Assembly (NCBI RefSeq): GCF_003937915.1
Contig: NZ_RHUM01000004.1
Span: 35,742-99,741, forward strand
DNA length: 64,000 nucleotides
Direction: 5' to 3'
DNA from: Erwinia sp. 198
GTDB lineage: Bacteria; Pseudomonadota; Gammaproteobacteria; Enterobacterales; Enterobacteriaceae
This document shows, one piece after another, positions 1 through 8,562 of this stretch; the stretch's first letter is position 1; each line of letters opens with the position of its first letter. A program made the position numbers and the translations under genes. The notes beneath the pieces are model-generated. The model saw only the letters and a program-made list of their open reading frames with translations, did no database searches and had not been told where the DNA came from.

Positions 1-1
1 C

Positions 2-394
2 GTCACCGAAATTGTTGCGGCTGAAGGGTGGCAGGGATTCCGGCAGCGCGAGTCGCTTTCTTTACAGGCGGTAACGGCCGATCGGACGGTTATTGCTACC
101 GGCGGCGGCATGGTGCTGGCAGGGGAAAATCGGCAATTTATGCGCGAGCATGGCCAGGTTATCTATCTGAAAGCCGATGCCGCCGTGCTGGCCGCCAGGC
201 TGGAAGCCTATCCGGAACAGGCGCAGCGCCCCACGCTGACGGGCCGTCCTGTCGCTGAGGAGATGGTCGAAGTGCTGGCCGCCCGTGATAAGCTTTATCA
301 TGAGGCGGCCCACTATATTATCGATGCCATGCAGCAACCTGAGGCCGTGGTGGAAGAAATTATTAGCGCGCTGGCGCTGGCTCGCGCCAGTTAA
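2..394 (+). CDS. aroL: Shikimate kinase II, 3' part (cut by window start)
   Basis: Shikimate kinase phosphorylates shikimate with ATP to shikimate 3-phosphate in the common aromatic pathway in the cytoplasm. The frame is open from base 2 to a TAA stop and gives the last 130 residues of a protein usually about 174 aa long, so the P-loop lies outside the window. Visible are the conserved ATGGG substrate-binding segment and RPTLTGRP, which belongs to the mobile lid region. AroL rather than AroK is called because yaiA and aroM follow in the E. coli order. The TyrR/TrpR operators known upstream of E. coli aroL would lie before the window. Confidence 0.93.
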   Translation, partial: VTEIVAAEGWQGFRQRESLSLQAVTADRTVIATGGGMVLAGENRQFMREHGQVIYLKADAAVLAARLEAYPEQAQRPTLTGRPVAEEMVEVLAARDKLYHEAAHYIIDAMQQPEAVVEEIISALALARAS

Positions 395-523
395 ACATAC
401 GATTTTTCCCAAGTTGTGCAGAGCGGACAGAGAATTATCAGGCTTTGTCTATACTTGAAGTACGGAAGCTGGCCATGCGGTAAATCCCGGCCAGCTCGGT
501 AACACTTTAAGGAGGGAAAAGAT

Positions 524-715
524 ATGCCTGGCAGACCGCCCTATCCTCGTGAAGCGCATATTGTTCCGATAAAAAAAGGAACGGAAGAAAATTGTGTCAC
601 CTGGTACGAACTTCGTGCCGATCATCCTAAACCGGATACGCTAATCAGTGAGCACCAAAGCGAGCAGGAAGCCGTCGACGCTAAAGCTCGTTATGAAGAT
701 ATCGAAAAAGAGTAA
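524..715 (+). CDS. yaiA: YaiA family small protein
   Basis: A 63-residue protein of unknown function, the same length as E. coli YaiA. It shares the start PPYPREA, the central [11 protein letters not shown] segment, LISEH and the end RYED--KE. It has no signal peptide or membrane segment and is probably a small cytoplasmic protein. A strong ribosome site (AAGGAGG at 511-517) precedes the ATG. It lies between aroL and aroM, as in E. coli, where the three genes can be cotranscribed under TyrR control. The 129-base gap after aroL holds an 8-bp inverted repeat (467-474 with 489-496) and a possible -10 box (TATACT, 450-455). Confidence 0.9.
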   Translation: MPGRPPYPREAHIVPIKKGTEENCVTWYELRADHPKPDTLISEHQSEQEAVDAKARYEDIEKE

Positions 716-802
716 CGTATGACGGCATGGACGCCGTAAAACACCGGGACACAGCAAAGCGTGGTTAAAATGTAAGCGCTACCAATTGTAATTCAGGCGA
801 AT

Positions 803-877
803 CTTCTGCCAAAACGACCGCTGCTGTTGCGACAGCAAGCTGTTTGGTTCAAGCGAAAAATAATTTTGCGGCAGAAG
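803..877 (+). other. Nested stem-loop in the 382-base yaiA-aroM gap
   Basis: No convincing gene is present between 716 and 1097. The gap does contain a layered inverted repeat. CTTCTGCC (803-810) pairs with GGCAGAAG (870-877). Inside it, TGCTGT (822-827) pairs with ACAGCA (832-837) around a TGCG tetraloop, and GC (820-821) can extend this stem across a bulged A. This could be a leader or attenuator structure of aroM or a small RNA. No T-run follows, so it is not a typical terminator. The function is unknown. Confidence 0.4.
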
Positions 878-1097
878 ACAAATTACCAACATAATTTGCT
901 GTGTATTCATATTTATATCATGGGATGCGGGCTTGACCTGAAGCGACTGGCGTCATATTTTCGCTGCAAGTTTATAAGCCTGACGCTTCCATCGCCTTTA
1001 ACTGGACAGACCATTGACCGAGATCTTCACCACTCCGCTTTCCCATCCAAATCCGTCTTCTTTTTCCGGAACTGATATCCTGTTTTCCGGAAGTTTT

Positions 1098-1805
1098 ATG
1101 TCCGATGTGTTCAATGATGCAGAAAGCAACACCCATAAACTGGCTACCTTAACTTTAGGAAAGGCGCCCCGCAGAGATCTGCTGCCTCTGCTGCTGGAAC
1201 ACCTGCCTGAAGAGAATATCGCGCACTTCGGATTGCTTGACGGTCTTTCAGCGGCCGACATCGAACAGCGTTATGGGCCGGTAGCGGGCGAAAAGGTGAC
1301 GATGACGCACATGGAGGATGGTTCTTTCGTCATTCTCTCTGCTGCCAGGGTCGAGGCATCCCTGCAAACGCTGATCGCCAGGCTGGAAGCGGAAGGGTTT
1401 GAAAATATTCTGGTTCTTTGCGCAGGCGAGTATAAAAACCTGAAGACGAGCAGCGCTGTTGTGCTGGATCCATACCGTATGCTGCCGCCGCTGGTTAACG
1501 CCATTACCGATGGTCATCAGGTCGGCGTCATGGTGGCGCGAAAAGAATATCTGGGCGAGCAGGCCTATAAGTGGCAAAGTCTGTCTTCAAGACCTCGCTT
1601 TGCCGTGGCCAACCCCTGGGTAAAACACGACGACGAACTGATTGACGCCGCGCTGCAGCTTCAGGAGCAGGGCGCCGATGTCGTGGTGCTGGACTGCCTG
1701 GGCTATCAGCAGCGCCATCGTGATTTCTTACAAAAACTGCTGGGTATCCCTGTACTGCTCTCCAACGTGCTGCTGGCCGGACTGGCCGCAGAGCTGGTAG
1801 CTTAA
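1098..1805 (+). CDS. aroM: AroM family protein
   Basis: A 235-residue protein of the AroM family (PF07302), close to the 225 aa of E. coli AroM. Its biochemical role is not established. It is named for its place in the aroL-yaiA-aroM group and is TyrR-linked in E. coli. The C-terminal part carries the strongest family signature, [17 protein letters not shown] followed by VLLSNVLLA. The frame is open further upstream from a TTG at 1014, but the ATG at 1098 with GGAAG just before it fits the family N-terminus and length better. No signal peptide or membrane segment is seen. Confidence 0.88.
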   Translation: MSDVFNDAESNTHKLATLTLGKAPRRDLLPLLLEHLPEENIAHFGLLDGLSAADIEQRYGPVAGEKVTMTHMEDGSFVILSAARVEASLQTLIARLEAEGFENILVLCAGEYKNLKTSSAVVLDPYRMLPPLVNAITDGHQVGVMVARKEYLGEQAYKWQSLSSRPRFAVANPWVKHDDELIDAALQLQEQGADVVVLDCLGYQQRHRDFLQKLLGIPVLLSNVLLAGLAAELVA

Positions 1806-1849
1806 CGATTACGGGCCGCCCGTTTTCATCTCTGATAAAGGATAGTGCC

Positions 1850-2140
1850 ATGCTCAACGTCAGCGAGTACTTTGAAGGAAAAGTGAAATCGATCGGTTTT
1901 GACAGCGCCAGCACAGGGCGCGCCAGCGTCGGCGTGATGGCGGAAGGGGAGTATACTTTTGGCACCGGCGATCCGGAAGAGATGACCGTGGTCAGCGGCT
2001 CGCTTAAAGTGCTACTACCGGGCGAAACCGAATGGCGTCACTACGATCCGGGCCAGGTTTTCAACGTCCCGGGCCACAGCGAGTTTCACCTGCAGGTGGC
2101 CGAACCTTCTTCCTACCTTTGCCGTTACCTGAAAGCGTGA
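1850..2140 (+). CDS. ppnP: Pyrimidine/purine nucleoside phosphorylase PpnP
   Basis: PpnP (formerly YaiE) is a small cupin-fold enzyme that splits pyrimidine and purine nucleosides with phosphate into the base and ribose 1-phosphate. The ORF of 96 aa matches the 94-aa E. coli protein from [15 protein letters not shown] through the cupin core ([18 protein letters not shown]) to the end SYLCRYLK. A ribosome site, AAAGGA, lies about 9 bases before the ATG. It follows aroM by 44 bases in the E. coli order and is convergent with rdgC. Confidence 0.93.
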   Translation: MLNVSEYFEGKVKSIGFDSASTGRASVGVMAEGEYTFGTGDPEEMTVVSGSLKVLLPGETEWRHYDPGQVFNVPGHSEFHLQVAEPSSYLCRYLKA

Positions 2141-2146
2141 TGCAGA

Positions 2147-2166
2147 GAGGCCGGGCATCCGGCCTC
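2147..2166. terminator. Stem-loop between convergent ppnP and rdgC
   Basis: GAGGCCGG (2147-2154) and CCGGCCTC (2159-2166) form an 8-bp GC-rich stem with a GCAT loop, exactly between the two convergent stop codons. The downstream T-run is weak in both directions, so termination is probable rather than certain. Confidence 0.5.
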
Positions 2167-2176
2167 CGTGCTTTGC

Positions 2177-3088
2177 TTAACGCTGCGCCTCGCCGCCCAG
2201 CGCTTCGATAGTATTGGCTATCAGTGCAGACAGCTCGCTGGTCATCAGGATAAAGTCGGCATCAAAGCGTGCCGCCACGTCTTCCCTGTCGATATCGTCA
2301 TTCTGCTCGCGCAGCGTATCGGCGAACTTCAGGCGTTTCAACGATCCGTCGTCCGACAGCAGCAGCTGCACGCGTTCCTGCCAGTCCAGCGCCAGCTTCG
2401 TTACCAGCTTGCCCGCTTCGATATGATTGGCGATCTCATCGCACACCAGATCCTGCTTCTTACAGCGGATAACGCCGCCGTCTTCCAGCAGCGCTTTCAG
2501 CTCCGCTTCATCCATCAGCGCAAAGCCCGCTGGCGTATCGCCGGAGCGAACCCATTCGGTCAACGTCAGCTCAATCGGGCTTTCCAGCGTTAGCGGCACC
2601 ACCGGCAGCGACCCCAGGCTTTTACGCAGCAGGGCCAGCGTATCTTCCGCTTTTTTGGCGCTGGCGCAGTCAACCATAATCATGTTGTTAACGGTGTCGA
2701 TCCAGACAAAGGACTGGCTGAAGCGGCTGAAGGCGCGCGGCAGCAGGCTGTGCAGCACTTCATCCTTTAACGAATCCTTTTCTGTTTTCTTCAGCTTGCG
2801 CTGCTGCTCCGCTTCCAGCCTGCTGATTTTCGCTTCCAGCGCCTGTTTGATCACCGGCGACGGCAGAATTTTTTCCTCTTTGCGGGCGCAGATCAGGATT
2901 TGTCCGTTATTGACGTGGGTCAGCGCATCGCTTTTGGAGCCCATTGGCGCGACCCAGCCGGTTTTCGCCATGTCCTGACTGCCGCAGGGAGTGAAAGAGA
3001 ATGCCTCAAGTTGTTTTTCCATTTCGTCTGCCGCCAGCGGGATCTCGCGATTCAGACGATATACCATCAAATTTTTAAACCACAGCAT
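2177..3088 (-). CDS. rdgC: Recombination-associated protein RdgC
   Basis: RdgC is a ring-forming, non-specific DNA-binding protein of the nucleoid that can restrain RecA loading and is linked to replication restart and recombination. The 303-residue product has the same length as E. coli RdgC when started at [12 protein letters not shown] (ATG at 3088). A longer in-frame start at 3124 would add 12 unmatched residues. Strong family segments include [55 protein letters not shown] and the end GLGGEAQR-like tail. GAGAGGGAAAG precedes the chosen start. Confidence 0.96.
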   Translation of the reverse strand: MLWFKNLMVYRLNREIPLAADEMEKQLEAFSFTPCGSQDMAKTGWVAPMGSKSDALTHVNNGQILICARKEEKILPSPVIKQALEAKISRLEAEQQRKLKKTEKDSLKDEVLHSLLPRAFSRFSQSFVWIDTVNNMIMVDCASAKKAEDTLALLRKSLGSLPVVPLTLESPIELTLTEWVRSGDTPAGFALMDEAELKALLEDGGVIRCKKQDLVCDEIANHIEAGKLVTKLALDWQERVQLLLSDDGSLKRLKFADTLREQNDDIDREDVAARFDADFILMTSELSALIANTIEALGGEAQR

Positions 3089-3180
3089 TGTACTTTCCCT
3101 CTCCGGCGCGTCATGCGCGCTCATTCAAAGTCAGCGCGCATGATAGCGAATCGGCGACGGGGTTTCATTGCCTTTTGTCG

Positions 3181-4545
3181 TTATTCTCCGGCCAGCATCG
3201 TATCGCGCGGCGCGCTGGCGCGCTGGGCTTTCGTCAGCAGGAAATAGCCGTAGCCAGCGGCCATTAACAGCGCAAACAGCCCGCCGATAACCGGGTTGAA
3301 CCACAGCATCGCCCCCAGGCAGACCAGCGCCAGCAGCAGCGCGATGCCGGGCACGACAGGGTAGCCCGGCGCGCGAAAACTGCGTTCCAGATCCGGCGCG
3401 CTACGCCGCAGGCGGAACAGGCTTAACATACTCATCAGGTACATTACGATGGCGCCAAACACTGCCATAGCGATCATCGCCGCCGTCAGCGTCATGCCCT
3501 GAAGGTTGATCCAGCCGTCGCTTAAAATGGCGGCGATACCAATCACGCCGCCTGCGATAATAGCGCGGTGCGGCGTCTGAAAACGGGAAAGCTTCGCCAG
3601 CCCGGCGGGCAGGTAGCCCGCGCGCGAAAGCGCGAAGAACTGGCGCGAATAGCCAAGAATAATGCCGTGGAAGCTGGCGATCAGGCCAAAAAGACCGATC
3701 CAGACCAGCATATGCATCCAGTTAGAATGCTCGCCAACAATCATTTTCATGGCCTGCGGTAACGGATCGTTGATGTCCGAAAGCCTGCGCCAGTCGCCGG
3801 CGCCGCCCGCCAGCAGCATCACGCCAATCGCCAGCAGCACCAGGGTCAGGATCCCGGCGATATACGCCTTAGGGATGGTGCGTTTGGGATCGCAGGCCTC
3901 TTCGGCCGCCATCGCCGCGCCTTCAATGGCCAGGAAAAACCAGATGGCGAAAGGGATAGCGGCAAAAATGCCGGAGACGGCGGGCAGGCCGAAGCTCTCG
4001 CTACCCGCCCAGCCGTGCGCGGTAAAATTGCTCAGGCTGAAGCCCGGCGCGACCACGCCCATAAACACCAGCAGCTCGATCACCGCCAGCACCGTCACCA
4101 CCAGTTCAAACATCGCCGCCAGCCTGACGCCCAGGATATTCAGCGTCATAAAAATCAGGTAAGCGCCGACCGCGGCATACTTAGGATCCAGCCCCGGATA
4201 CTGCACGTTAAGGTAGGCGCCGATGGCCATAGCGATGGCCGGGGGAGCGAAGACAAACTCAATCAGCGTTGCCATACCGGCGATCAGCCCGCCGATTTCG
4301 CCAAAGGCGCGGCGGCTGTAGGCGAAAGGGCCACCCGCGTGCGGAAGCGCCGTCGTCAGTTCGGTAAAGCTGAAGATAAAGCAGGTGTACATAAGGGCGA
4401 TCAGGGAGGTCGTCACCAGAAAGCCCATCGTGCCCGCCACGCCCCAGCCGTAGCTCCAGCCGAAATATTCGCCGGAAATGACCAGGCCCACCGCAATGCC
4501 CCACAAATGTATCGTGCCCAGACCAGGCTTTAGCTTGCTTGTCAT
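3181..4545 (-). CDS. Ethanolamine permease, APC superfamily
   Basis: A 454-residue polytopic inner membrane protein of the amino acid-polyamine-organocation superfamily. The N-terminal segment LWGIAVGLVISGEYFGWSYGW and the later FAIWFFLAIEGAAMAAEE fit the ethanolamine permease subfamily (TC 2.A.3.5), which imports ethanolamine as a carbon or nitrogen source. It is unrelated to EutH. About twelve hydrophobic segments span the protein. It is divergent from an APH-fold kinase across 221 bases and an AraC regulator follows that kinase, which suggests one uptake-and-use unit. E. coli has mak-araJ at this place, so the block is accessory. The exact substrate is inferred from the family. Confidence 0.8.
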   Translation of the reverse strand: MTSKLKPGLGTIHLWGIAVGLVISGEYFGWSYGWGVAGTMGFLVTTSLIALMYTCFIFSFTELTTALPHAGGPFAYSRRAFGEIGGLIAGMATLIEFVFAPPAIAMAIGAYLNVQYPGLDPKYAAVGAYLIFMTLNILGVRLAAMFELVVTVLAVIELLVFMGVVAPGFSLSNFTAHGWAGSESFGLPAVSGIFAAIPFAIWFFLAIEGAAMAAEEACDPKRTIPKAYIAGILTLVLLAIGVMLLAGGAGDWRRLSDINDPLPQAMKMIVGEHSNWMHMLVWIGLFGLIASFHGIILGYSRQFFALSRAGYLPAGLAKLSRFQTPHRAIIAGGVIGIAAILSDGWINLQGMTLTAAMIAMAVFGAIVMYLMSMLSLFRLRRSAPDLERSFRAPGYPVVPGIALLLALVCLGAMLWFNPVIGGLFALLMAAGYGYFLLTKAQRASAPRDTMLAGE

Positions 4546-4766
4546 ATCGCTGTTCCCGCCAGTAAGTGTTGATTGATAATGCAGCCGTCGTCCCGGGGAA
4601 ACTTGACGCGGGCGTAAGGATTTTTGCGCTCTGCTGTCAACTCACAAGCAAAAAAAGTGCCCGCTGTACGCTAAAGTCAAAAGAGGGTTACCTGCGGTCA
4701 AGCGATTGAGGAAGCGTCACGCCATGCTGGTTCAGGCCGTATAAACTTCTTTCGGGAGCTACACTG

Positions 4767-5768
4767 ATGACCAGCCAATATGACGACCTTACCAATGCCG
4801 CGCTGCTGGCGCTTGCTCACCGCGCGCTGAGCCGCTATCCGGCCGCTTTACAGGGCAAGCTCAGCCTGCTTTGCCGCTCAGAGAACGCCACCTTTCTGCT
4901 GGAGGCCGCCGGAAAACGCTATGCGCTGCGCCTGCATCGCGGCAATTATCATCAGCGCGCCGATATCCTCAGCGAGCTGCACTGGCTGGACGCGCTGCGC
5001 GAAACGGGCATCGTGGTGCCGCAGGCGCTTGCCGATCGGCAAGGGCAGAACGTCCAGGATTTGCGGCTGGCGGACGGCAGCCTGCGCCACGCAGTGCTGT
5101 TTGACTGGATCGAAGGCGAAATGCCGGGCACCGATGTCGATCCTCGAGCGTTTCAGGATCTTGGCCAAATCACCGCGCGGCTGCATCAACACAGCAAAAG
5201 CTGGCAGAAACCGGCGGGTTTCCAGCGCATCATCTGGGATCATCACACCATGGTCAGCCCGCAAAGCCACTGGGGCGACTGGCGGGACGCGCCGGGCTTA
5301 CCGCGCGCCGATTGCGGCGTGGTTGAGCAGGCGATAGTCCGCATTGGTGAGGAGCTGGCCGGATTTGGCAAAGATCCTAGCCGTTACGGTCTGATCCACG
5401 CCGATCTGCGTCTGACCAATTTGCTACAGCACAAAGGCGAAACGCGAGTGATTGACTTCGACGATTGCGGTATGGGCTGGTATCTGCACGATCTTGCGGC
5501 AGCCATCAGCTTTGTAGAGCACCATCCTCGTGCAGCGGAATGGATAGAGAACTGGATCAAAGGCTATGAGCAGGTGGCGCATATCAGCGACGCGGAGCTG
5601 GCGCTGGTGCCGACGCTGCTTATCCAGCGCCGTATTCAGCTGCTGGCCTGGGTCGGCTCGCACGCGCAAACCGCGATGGCGCTGAGCCTGGGGCCGCAGT
5701 GGGCTAATCATTCGGTACGCCTCTGCCATCGCTACCTTGAAACCAGCGAGCTGCCGGTGGGCGCCTAG
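4767..5768 (+). CDS. Phosphotransferase, APH/choline kinase fold
   Basis: A 333-residue cytoplasmic protein of the aminoglycoside phosphotransferase-like family (PF01636). The Brenner-type catalytic motif HADLRLTNLL (around residue 214) and the metal-binding DFDDCG (around residue 230) are present. The start of the kinase lobe has YALRLHR with the expected charged residues. Family members near amino-alcohol transporters phosphorylate ethanolamine, choline, homoserine or hydroxylysine. Here the divergent ethanolamine-type permease suggests ethanolamine or a similar amine as substrate, which is inference. No phospho-lyase is seen in the window to take the product further. The ATG is preceded by GGGAGC. 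Confidence 0.75.
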   Translation: MTSQYDDLTNAALLALAHRALSRYPAALQGKLSLLCRSENATFLLEAAGKRYALRLHRGNYHQRADILSELHWLDALRETGIVVPQALADRQGQNVQDLRLADGSLRHAVLFDWIEGEMPGTDVDPRAFQDLGQITARLHQHSKSWQKPAGFQRIIWDHHTMVSPQSHWGDWRDAPGLPRADCGVVEQAIVRIGEELAGFGKDPSRYGLIHADLRLTNLLQHKGETRVIDFDDCGMGWYLHDLAAAISFVEHHPRAAEWIENWIKGYEQVAHISDAELALVPTLLIQRRIQLLAWVGSHAQTAMALSLGPQWANHSVRLCHRYLETSELPVGA

Positions 5769-5830
5769 CCGCCAGCTGGTATAGAAATTGCTGAGTAAGC
5801 AGAATGTTTTTTGCAGCGAGGCGATAAACG

Positions 5831-6883
5831 ATGGAAAGTGGAGCGATCAAACGGCCTGAGATGGCGGCGGTGCTGAATGCTGGCTGTAACCATGGCGTGC
5901 TGGCCGCCGCTGCCAGCGGCCTCGGTGAATTTATCACGGAAAAAGGCGGCGACGTCGACCGCATTTTCGGCGTCAGCGGCATCGATCCGGAGCAGCTCGC
6001 CAGCCCGACGCTGAGCCTGGGGCTGGTTAATTACTGCCGGGTGATGGAGGAGGCGGCGCGCTGCTCGGGGTTTGATAACTTCGGTTTGCACTACGGCAGA
6101 CAGTTTAAACCGCAGTCATTGGGCCTGATTGGCTATGTCGGGCTTTGCTCCGCCACGCTGGAACAGGCGCTGCACAATGTCGTCAACGCTTTTCCCTGGC
6201 ATCAGCATGATACCCTGACGCGGCTGACCGACAAAGGCGACTGCTGGCGTCTGGACTACCAGGTGCGCCACGGCGCGATTTTATGCCGCAGGCAGGACGC
6301 TGAGCTGACAATGGGCATGTTTATGAATCTGATCCGCCACGTTGCCGGCAGGCACTGGGCGCCAAGAGAAGTGCACTTTGAACATCCTCGCCCCGAGCAG
6401 TGGCATGAACACTGCAAAGTCTTTGACGCGCCGGTTTGGTTTGAACAGCCCTGCAATGCCATGATCATTCCTAAAAAAGATCTGGCGCGCGCAATGCCGG
6501 AAAGCGATCCGATGCTGCTGCTGGTGATGCAGGACGCGATTCGACGTCTGAACAGCGCGACGCCGCGCCAGACAGTGGTCGATCGGGCGCGTTCGCAGGT
6601 GCGTCTGATGCTGATGCAGGGCGAACCGGCGCTGCCCGAGGTGGCGGAAAAAATGGGGATGTCGAGCTGGTCGCTGCAGCGCCGCCTGCGCGAAGAGAAC
6701 CTGAGCTTCACCGCGCTGGTGGACAAGGTGCGCTGCGAGCTGGCGACCTGGTATTTGCAGCAGCGGCAGCTGCCGGTATCCGAAATGGCGCTGCTGCTGG
6801 GTTATTCAGAGGCCAGCGCCTTTTCGCGCGCTTTTCGGCGCTGGTTTGGCGTCAGCCCGCGCCAGTGGCGGCAGGCCAGCTAG
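5831..6883 (+). CDS. AraC family transcriptional regulator
   Basis: A 350-residue regulator with an N-terminal ligand/dimerisation domain of the PF12625 (Arabinose_bd, OruR-like) type over residues 30-215 and a C-terminal AraC double helix-turn-helix over about 260-350. The second HTH is clear: MALLLGYSEASAFSRAFRRW followed by GVSPRQWR. It starts 62 bases after the kinase gene on the same strand and probably controls the permease and kinase, as is common for this type beside amine catabolism genes. The stop codon overlaps the stop of the convergent lipoprotein gene (shared CTAG, 6880-6883). The target and ligand are not known. Confidence 0.85.
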   Translation: MESGAIKRPEMAAVLNAGCNHGVLAAAASGLGEFITEKGGDVDRIFGVSGIDPEQLASPTLSLGLVNYCRVMEEAARCSGFDNFGLHYGRQFKPQSLGLIGYVGLCSATLEQALHNVVNAFPWHQHDTLTRLTDKGDCWRLDYQVRHGAILCRRQDAELTMGMFMNLIRHVAGRHWAPREVHFEHPRPEQWHEHCKVFDAPVWFEQPCNAMIIPKKDLARAMPESDPMLLLVMQDAIRRLNSATPRQTVVDRARSQVRLMLMQGEPALPEVAEKMGMSSWSLQRRLREENLSFTALVDKVRCELATWYLQQRQLPVSEMALLLGYSEASAFSRAFRRWFGVSPRQWRQAS

Positions 6884-7281
6884 TCAGGCTTCAGCTCGAT
6901 AACCATTGAGGCCGGCAGCGAAGGTGGCGGCGGCGGCAGGTTTTCCGCGCTGCCGATCACGCCCCATGCCTTCAGGCAGAGCTGTTCATCGCCCTGGGTA
7001 CTCTGTACGCCGTAGCGGCCGTTCTGGCGCCAGGTGACGGTGACGGTACAGGCGCGTCCATGATAGCGATGCGCATTGTAAAAATTGCGCTGGATGCCGT
7101 ACTGCATCTCGGCAAAATAGCGACAGTTATTCTCCGTGCGGCCGCTACAGGCTTTGTCCGCCCACGCCTGCATCTCCTGCGGCGTGGCCGGTACAGGACG
7201 CGGCTCTTCTGGCGGAGAGTGGCAGGCCGTCAGCAGCAGCGCCAGCAGCGTCAGTCCGCTTTTAATCATTCCCGATGGCAT
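6880..7281 (-). CDS. Lipoprotein with TolA C-terminal-like domain
   Basis: A 133-residue protein with a lipoprotein signal (lipobox LLTAC, lipid-carrying Cys around residue 20) and a C-terminal region that resembles TolA domain III: a paired-cysteine core GRACTVTVTW and QLCLKAWG, then LPPPPPS and a short ending. In TolA this domain binds TolB, filamentous phage g3p and colicins. A free lipid-anchored copy might modulate or mimic Tol contacts; this is inference. The start is uncertain: ATG at 7281 (used here) or at 7269, neither with a strong ribosome site. Its stop overlaps the stop of the AraC gene. Confidence 0.7.
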   Translation of the reverse strand: MPSGMIKSGLTLLALLLTACHSPPEEPRPVPATPQEMQAWADKACSGRTENNCRYFAEMQYGIQRNFYNAHRYHGRACTVTVTWRQNGRYGVQSTQGDEQLCLKAWGVIGSAENLPPPPPSLPASMVIELKPD

Positions 7282-7519
7282 TTTTTTCCCATGATTACTA
7301 AAGGTTTTCTGATGTAAGCCGATAGTTTAGCCTGTTAGCCTCAGGCTGACAGGTTATTCCGGCGATCCTGGGCCATTTACAGATTATTTCCCTGTCGGGG
7401 CCATGCAGTAAAATACCGCTTATTCGTCAATCGCTATTATTTCCTGTGTTTTTCTGCATCATTATTGTATTCTGCCCGCGGACGCTGGATGTGTTTTTTT
7501 ATTCATGGAAAAGAAAAGA

Positions 7520-8197
7520 ATGAAATATCGTTATAACCTTGTTGCTTTTTCTTTATTAAGCTGCACGCTGCTTAGCGGCTGCGCCACCGAATCCTCCCGA
7601 GCTATTGAAGCACCGCAGGTAGCTGCCGCCAGCCAGCCGGTATATCAGGGCGCAAAAAGCCCGATAGCCATTGGCAAATTCGATAACCGCTCTTCTTATA
7701 TGAACGGTATTTTCTCTGACGGCGTGGATCGCCTGGGCAATCAGTCCAAAACCATTCTTATTACTCATCTGCAACAGACCGGGCGTTTTAACGTGCTGGA
7801 TCGCGCCAACCTTGATGAGCTGAAAAATGAAGCGGGCTATAAGCACAGTACCCAGTCTATTAAAGGCGCGGATTACGTTATTACCGGCGATATTACCGAA
7901 TTCGGTCGCAAAGAAGTTGGCGATCAGCAGCTGTGGGGTATTCTGGGCCGTGGTAAAACCCAGGTAGCCTACGCGAAGGTCAACCTCAACGTTGTCGACG
8001 TGGCGACCTCAGAAGTGGTCTACTCCGTGCAGGGCGCGGGCGAATACGCACTCTCCAACCGCGAAGTTATCGGTTTTGGCGGCACCGCCAGCTACGACTC
8101 CACGCTTAATGGCAAGGTCATGGATCTGGCGGTGCGCGAAGCGGTAAATCATCTGGTCAGCGGTCTGGAATCAGGCGCGTGGCGTCCGGTTAAATAA
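7520..8197 (+). CDS. CsgG/HfaB family outer membrane lipoprotein
   Basis: A 225-residue lipoprotein with the lipobox LLSGC and a CsgG-fold domain (PF03783): IAIGKFDNRSSY near the start, LITHLQQTGRFNVLDR, then ADYVITGDITEFG and VVDVATSEVVYSV. CsgG of the curli system forms an outer membrane secretion pore, and HfaB anchors holdfast. Shorter relatives such as this one occur in a three-gene set with DUF4810 and DUF799 lipoproteins, whose joint function is not established. ATG 7520 is chosen over ATG 7505, which has no ribosome site and spoils the signal peptide. First gene of the operon, followed after 11 bases by the DUF4810 gene. Confidence 0.85.
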   Translation: MKYRYNLVAFSLLSCTLLSGCATESSRAIEAPQVAAASQPVYQGAKSPIAIGKFDNRSSYMNGIFSDGVDRLGNQSKTILITHLQQTGRFNVLDRANLDELKNEAGYKHSTQSIKGADYVITGDITEFGRKEVGDQQLWGILGRGKTQVAYAKVNLNVVDVATSEVVYSVQGAGEYALSNREVIGFGGTASYDSTLNGKVMDLAVREAVNHLVSGLESGAWRPVK

Positions 8198-8208
8198 CGG
8201 AGAAAAAA

Positions 8209-8562
8209 ATGCAAGTGATAAAATATACCGCAGCGGTCGCCACGGCACTGCTGTTAACCGCCTGCGCGCAGAAAAAAGAAAATATCTATTACTGGGGCGA
8301 TTACCAGAATTCGCTTTACAGCTTCTATCAAAACGGCAGCGCGCCGGAAAAAGAAATCGACACCCTGAATAAAGTGATTGAGCAGGCGAAAGCTAAAAAT
8401 AAACCGGTGGCGCCGGGCTTACATGCGCAGCTGGGATTACTTTATGCTAATGCCGGCCAGCCCGATTTAGCTTTTCAGCAATTTACCGCCGAGAAAACGG
8501 CTTTTCCTGAATCCGCTTCTTATATGGATTTCCTGATGCGTAATAAGCAGGGAGCAAAATAA
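8209..8562 (+). CDS. DUF4810 domain lipoprotein
   Basis: A 117-residue lipoprotein (lipobox LLTAC) of the DUF4810 family. The first mature residues contain the family mark YYWGDYQNSLYSFYQ, and the rest looks like one or two TPR-like helices (LHAQLGLLYANAGQPDLAFQQF). It is the middle gene of the CsgG-DUF4810-DUF799 operon. A GGAG site lies before the ATG, and its stop overlaps the next start (TAATG at 8560-8564), which indicates coupled translation. The helical part probably mediates contact with the two partner lipoproteins. No function is known. Confidence 0.85.
   Translation: MQVIKYTAAVATALLLTACAQKKENIYYWGDYQNSLYSFYQNGSAPEKEIDTLNKVIEQAKAKNKPVAPGLHAQLGLLYANAGQPDLAFQQFTAEKTAFPESASYMDFLMRNKQGAK

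Noticed and set aside
827..1075. 82-codon plus-strand ORF between yaiA and aroM
   Set aside because: It has no ribosome site, no recognisable domain, and covers the stem-loop and the aroM leader.
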